Below are positions 7,801-10,160 of a stretch of DNA of 10,160 nt, piece after piece (the stretch's first letter is position 1; every line of letters starts with the position of its first letter). The position numbers and the translations under genes are program-made. The notes beneath the pieces were generated by a model. That model was given only the letters and a program-made list of their open reading frames with translations, was not told where the DNA came from and searched no databases. Source of the stretch: an uncultured Lachnospiraceae bacterium (GTDB taxonomy: Bacteria > Bacillota_A > Clostridia > Lachnospirales > Lachnospiraceae); the NCBI GenBank assembly GCA_902795985.1, contig CADBNG010000299.1, positions 1-10,160 on the forward strand, read 5' to 3'.

Positions 7801-10160
7801 AAGACAGACCGGACAGGATCACGGTTCAGCTGCAGAAGGGAGAGAAAAACAAAGAAGACAGCGGCGGAAACAAAGACGAATACAAATGGACAAAAGTCCA
7901 GGATATCGAGCTTTCCGATGAGAACAGCTGGAAATGCAGCTTTGCGCCGATTCCGCCCGAAACGGAAGAAGAGGGCTCTTCAGACGCCGAAAAAGGTGAG
8001 GTCCGATACCGTATCCGGGAGCTTCAGGAAGACGGAAAAACGACCGTTTACGCGGAAGATGATAAGGACGAACCGGGGGCCCGGTCCGTTCTGGAACGGA
8101 CCGGCAGCCTGAACTGGGACGAGATCAACAATTATGACCTTGAAGGCTGGCGTGAATTCCTGAAAAACAACGGCGAAAAGCCGAAGGAGCCGACCGTTGT
8201 CTACACGGTCAGTGAAGACACGTCTGATGGCAGCGGGCAGCATAAGACCAAATACCATGTAACTTATAAAGAGGAAGACGACAAGACCGTCATCACCGAT
8301 ATGGCAGTGCTGGATGTATCCGTGTACAAGCGCTGGCTCATGTTCGATGATGCGGAAAAGCCGGAGAGCGTTTATCTGATGCTCATGGGCCGTCCGGCGG
8401 CGGAGCAGGGGGAAGACGGCGGAGAAGGAAAGAGCCCCTATGTTCCGGTATTTGATGCGGTTTACGGCGATATTCTGGATGCTTCCGGTATTGCGGAGAT
8501 CATCGGAATGAAGGAGGCCCTGGAAGAACTCGAAGGGATGGCCGGAAAGAATGTGGAAGATATCATCCGTCCCGGGCTGGCGATCGCCAAAGTAAAGGAG
8601 CAGGAAGAGGAAGGCGGAGAAAACAGTAAAAGCTGGCATGCGGATTTCGGGGTAAGGAAATACAACGACGCAGGCATGAAGATGGAGTATCTGGCGGCCG
8701 AAATGGTCACCGGCCTGATGAAGACCGGTACGGACGCATTGACCGGAGCCGATTTCCCCGTTATGATCCAGCCGGTTCCGCCCATGTATCTGACGGTCTT
8801 CGGAAAAGCATATGAGATTCCGGGCCTCGATGCTTCGTATGAACGGACTGCCAATGTGATCAACACCTGGTATGATGGAGATCCGGATAAAGTCGGCCAG
8901 GCTATCGGCGGCACGAAATACTGGGAGGGCGATGAGCCGGCCAGCCGTCCGGAGGAAATCCTGCTCCACGTCTACGCGAAACAGGACGACGGCAGCCGGA
9001 AGGAAGTGACCGGTTCACCGGTCACTGTAAAAGAATCCGACCAGTGGGTATGGACGCTTGTTCTGGGCAAGGATGATGAATCGGCGGACAAGGAACTGTC
9101 CATTGAGGAAGAAGTGCCGGAGGGCTATTCCGTCAGATATGAAGGGAACGATATCTTCAATATAAAAGACGGGACCCAGACGGTCACAGTGACCGGCCGG
9201 AAGACATGGGACGATGACAATGACGCCGCGGGAGAGCGCCCGGACAGCATCCGGATCCGTTTAATGGCGGACGGTCAGGAAGCGGATTCCCGCACGGTCG
9301 ACAGGAGCAACGGCTGGAAGTGGACCTTCAGCGGTCTGCCGAAAGAAAAGGACGGCCGGACGATCCGTTACACGATCACGGAAGACGATGTTGAGAACTA
9401 TAAAAGCAAGGTCAGCGGGTACAACGTGATCAATACGTACGACCCGGAGAATCCCGGTCCGGAAGATCCGGAAGATCCGGAAGAACCGGATCCGGAAGAT
9501 CCGGACCCGGCGGAGACGTCCCTGACAGGCACAAAGAAGGTGACGGAACCGAAGACCTCCCGGGATATCAGGGACGGACAGTTTACCTTCAATGTGAAGC
9601 CTTCCGCGGACAATCCTGTTAAAGGAAATGCCTTTACCTGTGACGTGAAGGCAGGCGGGCAGATCGACTTCGGCACGTTCCGGTTTACAAAAGAAGGTAC
9701 TTATACCTATACGATCACGGAAAACACGCCCAATGAAGAGTGCTATTCCTGTGACCCGGCGAAATACACCTGGACAGTCAGAGTCCGGCTGAATGAACCG
9801 GATCACAGGCTGGAGCTGGACGGGACCCCTGTGATTAAAAAAGACGGGGAGAACGCGGACCGGATCGAATTTACGAATGTATACACGCCGGAACCGGCTG
9901 TTGACACCATAGAAGTCTATAAAGAGATTACAGGGGATCCAAGAGACAGGGAACCCGGATTCACATTTGTCCTGACTCCGCGGGACCCGGCAAATCCCAT
10001 GCCGGAGGATACCGAAAACGGAAAGAAAGAAATCTCCATCACAGGAGAAGGCCTTGTCACCTTCGGGGATATCGTTTTCACAAAGACCGGCACCTATGAG
10101 TATACCGTTCAGGAGGAAGCAGGGGACGAGGCGTACTATATCTATGATGACAACGTGTAT
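1722..10160 (+). CDS. Giant multidomain surface adhesin (5' part; beta-solenoid, CnaB-like and Spy0128-like domains)
   Basis: The frame is open from ATG 1722 to the last base: 2813 codons with no stop, so the C-terminus is missing. A signal peptide is predicted with cleavage after AYA (residue 29). Then come a Glu-rich segment (30-175), two small beta domains (about 188-329 and 330-407), a unique beta region (408-660), a Gly-rich beta-solenoid (about 660-1085), a Listeria-Bacteroides repeat (1107-1174), about ten CnaB-like blocks (1179-2573), a Pro-Glu-Asp linker (2575-2599) and two Spy0128/FctA-like pilin domains (from 2600). Such architecture is typical of sortase-anchored adhesins: the solenoid would be the binding head, and the isopeptide-stabilised repeats a stiff protease-resistant stalk reaching out from the wall. 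Anchoring by an LPXTG-type signal is inferred, since that end is outside the window. I see no frameshift. The ligand is unknown. Confidence 0.93.
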   Translation, partial: MKSKTATKWTALLLTVMMIFTMITPTAYAEENPVFPESVEEAAAPGEQSQEESSFEEEAASAWEAEETGETPEGLSEEPEADPSDAAVQGQEEQEKESEEKEDTFAEEGEEPEEASAQEGEESEEPEEASSEEGEETEEAGAAEEADSENGTEQDTNTEEKPEPAETDTDETEEVSRADAPAENMAGFCQSRTVDGVVITVKAEKGVFPADAVLSVKKATANQLKEAEKALEKAREEDCNPVLSYTFDIKVLDGKGNELTPAKGQKMEVAFQLSEVKDVNLDANVYHITEEENNRKLNAEELKTEVSEKQETVTVETDGFSLYTVEFTYGDLQYVLPGDEKVTLDEILAAVGLAGAAESVSVSNEELFTASKENGGWIVSARKPFDSEEWMRVTINGVEFEITVTDSPFTPADPLKAGRYNLRFQMIGKTYAKYFNLHYEIYDADDNIIASDYPFTAMLDREWEVAKSTKNLSAVPARIRISASYWITANPEWETYDELIYETEFKESADWQKASAESVFLESGYLVDFCQFKIEYIGNDGPIRYLDENGTVRQQDEWEVFQGALELDLPGGDVWYATKADWDVEVSQIMIPPGTHLHLILSDDSKLTAKDGIVVPAGSALSIYCQEDCSGKLVAWGNKPDSGSSIEFLQVNVPGTPAIGGDSVLGCGDITINGGHITAYGGWYASAIGGCEGGDCGNITINGAADGSRTYIDAQGGRVYRGMIRSQYDHFRGVGIGGDRGSGRVTINGGTVKAVGGMDNAAIGGTGREVVINAGVVDATGGSDWGAAIGGSVNGANGPITINGGMVTAFCPNQEGKNQASTVAAAIGAGSDSAQGGKITINGGTVCAKCEGRGAGIGGGAGDAGKNGGVIEINGKDTNVLAVSIWGAGIGGGGGNVGNNEGHAGGDGGNITINDGTVVAQSINGGAGIGGGNDGNGGIVTINNGFIIAIGGGGEYKWEYKAIGANTKMIKGMPDKFASKYWNAVLDDMMADMVMDLLFSGEYGGAGIGGGDDGNGGVVRINGGVVEAVAGRDRINDEMPAIAAIGAGHDGSNSSTDLSIYNYAKVTYGRVNKGDVTQHGTEYYNPNGDNRVAYANLYSYALIQPGEITVEFEMNGHGEQPETQIVERGRTAMQPDDPEEDGWIFAGWYKDPGFSQVFDFDAPVLEPATVYAKWLQIRDISVRKVWPEGTETPEKLQIQYTNIFPDSEKKTGTLTLKEDNGWTGRIAVTEENILQLKETPVPGFRAEGWELSVEGGTVELPAYDSGGVVLDLAGKTDLKLSEQDAEKAVAAVRAGNAGITVYNRVITKYSVEKNWQLRGFDYYKPESIQAVLQRRNPAGSQEIWTTVDTVELNSENDWKSYFASQDDTDSEYRIRELDKDGNILHDPADPDGSGEEAEAVFHVRPYANVESDIHYTVSYAEEDSRTVITNTLAENRFFAKIIWDNVEEDERPEKITVETLYQEGDQWIVGGGSQRTELNPENGWQSILEEKEPGHDYKTRALTQELNLIPNSGDTAVFTIRGRDGSRRRLAFEFRYEDDNGSVTITISKAGVVYTVTEDWQKSFENNLVTHGKVLLQRREADEQGNETWTTVQSKSYLAGNGNPEAFDPVPDIGDENYRVRMYLQNYKDWYGEYEGRGFVFADDETNPQYWLLIHDEADTDITAEEAMFPPVVYQDHYWDYSGGSPQEQKPHYRFSVTHEPLENGNFPIIMHQYGLLSVTKKWKINEEGGTKPESIRAVLQHKEQEAGESGPKWVTKETKELNEENGWRAEFNAAEDESGLQNYRIRECVPAENEEETVIIYDRNDTDKTGENVNTFIWKSGSGDEEKEVFYTVAYEMKESGETVITNNDMHFTAAKKWKIDEEGKWKPEKATVALQHYEPETEGSSKKIWKTIFTRELNEENGWKADFPAGWTDDEDKAGYRIREVKPSEEGQEEQIVYAPEDEDRPENAQSTVACPFAVKKNGEIIPDADPDGEAGTEPEDTEKIEVVYTVSYSDMDRDGRVEITNESGKIYSAEKEWKIDSQQKDRPDRITVQLQKGEKNKEDSGGNKDEYKWTKVQDIELSDENSWKCSFAPIPPETEEEGSSDAEKGEVRYRIRELQEDGKTTVYAEDDKDEPGARSVLERTGSLNWDEINNYDLEGWREFLKNNGEKPKEPTVVYTVSEDTSDGSGQHKTKYHVTYKEEDDKTVITDMAVLDVSVYKRWLMFDDAEKPESVYLMLMGRPAAEQGEDGGEGKSPYVPVFDAVYGDILDASGIAEIIGMKEALEELEGMAGKNVEDIIRPGLAIAKVKEQEEEGGENSKSWHADFGVRKYNDAGMKMEYLAAEMVTGLMKTGTDALTGADFPVMIQPVPPMYLTVFGKAYEIPGLDASYERTANVINTWYDGDPDKVGQAIGGTKYWEGDEPASRPEEILLHVYAKQDDGSRKEVTGSPVTVKESDQWVWTLVLGKDDESADKELSIEEEVPEGYSVRYEGNDIFNIKDGTQTVTVTGRKTWDDDNDAAGERPDSIRIRLMADGQEADSRTVDRSNGWKWTFSGLPKEKDGRTIRYTITEDDVENYKSKVSGYNVINTYDPENPGPEDPEDPEEPDPEDPDPAETSLTGTKKVTEPKTSRDIRDGQFTFNVKPSADNPVKGNAFTCDVKAGGQIDFGTFRFTKEGTYTYTITENTPNEECYSCDPAKYTWTVRVRLNEPDHRLELDGTPVIKKDGENADRIEFTNVYTPEPAVDTIEVYKEITGDPRDREPGFTFVLTPRDPANPMPEDTENGKKEISITGEGLVTFGDIVFTKTGTYEYTVQEEAGDEAYYIYDDNVY
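1809..2246 (+). repeat. Glu-rich low-complexity segment with a 42-bp tandem repeat
   Basis: Residues 30-175 are mostly Glu with Ala, Ser, Pro, Gly and Thr. It is strongly acidic, lacks hydrophobic positions and is probably disordered. At DNA level the 18 bases at 2051-2068 recur exactly at 2093-2110, a 42-bp (14-residue) period containing EEPEEAS, inside GAA/GAG-rich sequence. Slippage could change the length without breaking frame. It probably acts as a flexible spacer at the distal N-terminus. Confidence 0.75.
2283..2942 (+). other. Two N-terminal beta domains (residues 188-407)
   Basis: The first part (188-329) begins with a VVITVKAEKGVFPADA segment and ends FSLYTVEFTYG. This pattern is shared with many large clostridial surface proteins and looks ZU5- or Ig-like. 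The second (330-407) runs from LQYVLPGDEKVTLDEIL through EEWMRVTINGVEFEITVTD and resembles a small module that commonly follows the first in gut Bacillota adhesins. I know these only as recurrent modules and assign no function. Confidence 0.55.
3687..4967 (+). repeat. Gly-rich beta-solenoid with ten ITINGG-type rungs
   Basis: Ten variants of I-T-I-N-G-G-x-V-x-A occur, beginning near 3729, 3816, 3954, 4029, 4119, 4236, 4332, 4452, 4536 and 4773. Most are preceded by a glycine motif of the type AGIGGG or AAIGG. Spacing is mainly 75-140 bases (25-45 residues), with one longer gap of about 237. Alternating hydrophobic strands with Asn-Gly turns suggest a right-handed beta-helix, a fold often used for carbohydrate or host binding. 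No catalytic lyase residues can be recognised by eye. The last rung is followed by a non-repetitive cap rich in Tyr and Asn (to about 5039). Confidence 0.75.
4584..4730 (+). other. 49-residue helical-looking insertion in the solenoid
   Basis: Residues 955-1003 interrupt the Gly-rich rungs between the ninth and tenth copies. The segment is rich in Met, Lys, Asp and aromatic residues (a KYWNAVLDDMMADMVMDLLF core) and almost lacks the Gly-Asn pattern. It looks like an amphipathic helical hairpin projecting from the solenoid. Confidence 0.5.
5040..5243 (+). other. Listeria-Bacteroides (InlB B-type) repeat domain
   Basis: Residues 1107-1174 carry the hallmark order: an ITVEFEMNG strand, a Pro-Asp-Asp-Pro turn, the GWIFAGWYKDP core and a closing TVYAKW. 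Length (about 68 residues) and motif order fit the Flg_new/InlB B-repeat family. There is a single copy, placed as the joint between the solenoid head and the CnaB-like stalk. Confidence 0.88.
5256..9440 (+). repeat. Array of about ten CnaB-like domains, most of them expanded
   Basis: Approximate blocks by residue: A 1179-1305, B 1306-1432, C 1433-1549, D 1550-1713, E 1714-1850, F 1851-2010, G 2011-2194, H 2195-2397, I 2398-2483, J 2484-2573. I and J have classical CnaB size (86-90). The others are 117-203 residues. Eight of the ten open with Lys-x-Trp. B, E, F and G share YRIRE in the middle, and most blocks close with an Asn in a VITN- or VINT-like strand. These are the expected Lys, catalytic Glu and Asn of intramolecular isopeptide bonds. 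Blocks B, E, F and G carry acidic variable inserts between YRIRE and a VxYTVxY strand. C and D lack all three bond residues, and G ends in VITD. The array probably forms a rigid extended stalk. Block edges are by eye. Confidence 0.8.
9444..9518 (+). repeat. Pro-Glu-Asp repeat linker
   Basis: Residues 2575-2599 are made of PED/PEE/PDP units from nine-base CCGGAAGAT-like repeats. This is a stiff acidic hinge between the CnaB-like array and the pilin-type domains, and slippage could vary its length in frame. Confidence 0.75.
9519..10160 (+). other. Two Spy0128/FctA-like isopeptide pilin domains, second truncated
   Basis: Domain 1 (residues 2600-2723) opens with LTGTKKVTE, has FTFNVKP, GTYTYTITEN and closes EFTNVYTPE. 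Lys, Glu and Asn2719 are placed as in the streptococcal Spy0128/FctA pilin isopeptide family. Domain 2 (from residue 2727) opens IEVYKEITG, then GFTFVLTP and GTYEYTVQEE, and is cut by the window end before its expected Asn strand. In related proteins these domains recur in tandem towards the wall anchor. Confidence 0.82.

Noticed and set aside
2610..9806. Many long minus-strand frames (for example 2610-3515, 4175-5072, 5184-6206, 7980-8969).
   Set aside because: All lie opposite the single adhesin frame, show no family motifs or ribosome binding sites, and have the skewed composition of shadows (Pro/Ala/Ile opposite the Gly-rich solenoid).

Overview
The window suggests a GC-balanced Bacillota genome, most likely a gut- or rumen-associated Clostridia/Lachnospiraceae type. 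This inference rests on an AAGGAGG ribosome binding site, a Gram-positive signal peptide, a lipoprotein of the ABC-binding-protein fold, and a very large secreted protein built from CnaB-type and Spy0128-type isopeptide pilin domains. No RNA gene, CRISPR array or transposase is visible.

Layout. Bases 1-308 hold no convincing gene. They contain two copies of a 64-bp hairpin-bearing repeat (about 14-127), an intrinsic terminator (130-151) and an inverted repeat (181-220). A PheC-like periplasmic-binding-fold lipoprotein follows (309-1178). A 543-base intergenic stretch (1179-1721) carries three copies of an imperfect 23-bp palindrome, a possible promoter and several inverted repeats. From 1722 to the window edge one reading frame runs without a stop for 2813 codons, so more than 80% of the window is the 5' part of one giant surface adhesin. 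All sizeable minus-strand frames in that stretch are shadows of it.

Domain order of the giant protein: signal peptide; Glu-rich low-complexity segment; two small beta domains; a unique beta region; a Gly-rich beta-solenoid with ten ITINGG-type rungs; one Listeria-Bacteroides (InlB B-type) repeat; about ten CnaB-like blocks, most of them much longer than the textbook domain; a Pro-Glu-Asp linker; and two Spy0128/FctA-like pilin domains, the second cut by the window end. A C-terminal wall anchor is expected beyond the window but is not seen.

The two genes do not look like one metabolic unit. However, their leaders share two sequence boxes: a 15-base motif, in both cases lying in or beside the loop of an inverted repeat, and an identical 13-base start-codon box. 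This is the best hint of shared regulation or shared leader ancestry. The other notable signals are the coordinated loss of the predicted isopeptide-forming residues in two adjacent CnaB-like blocks and the equal-length, diverged loops of the 64-bp tandem hairpins.
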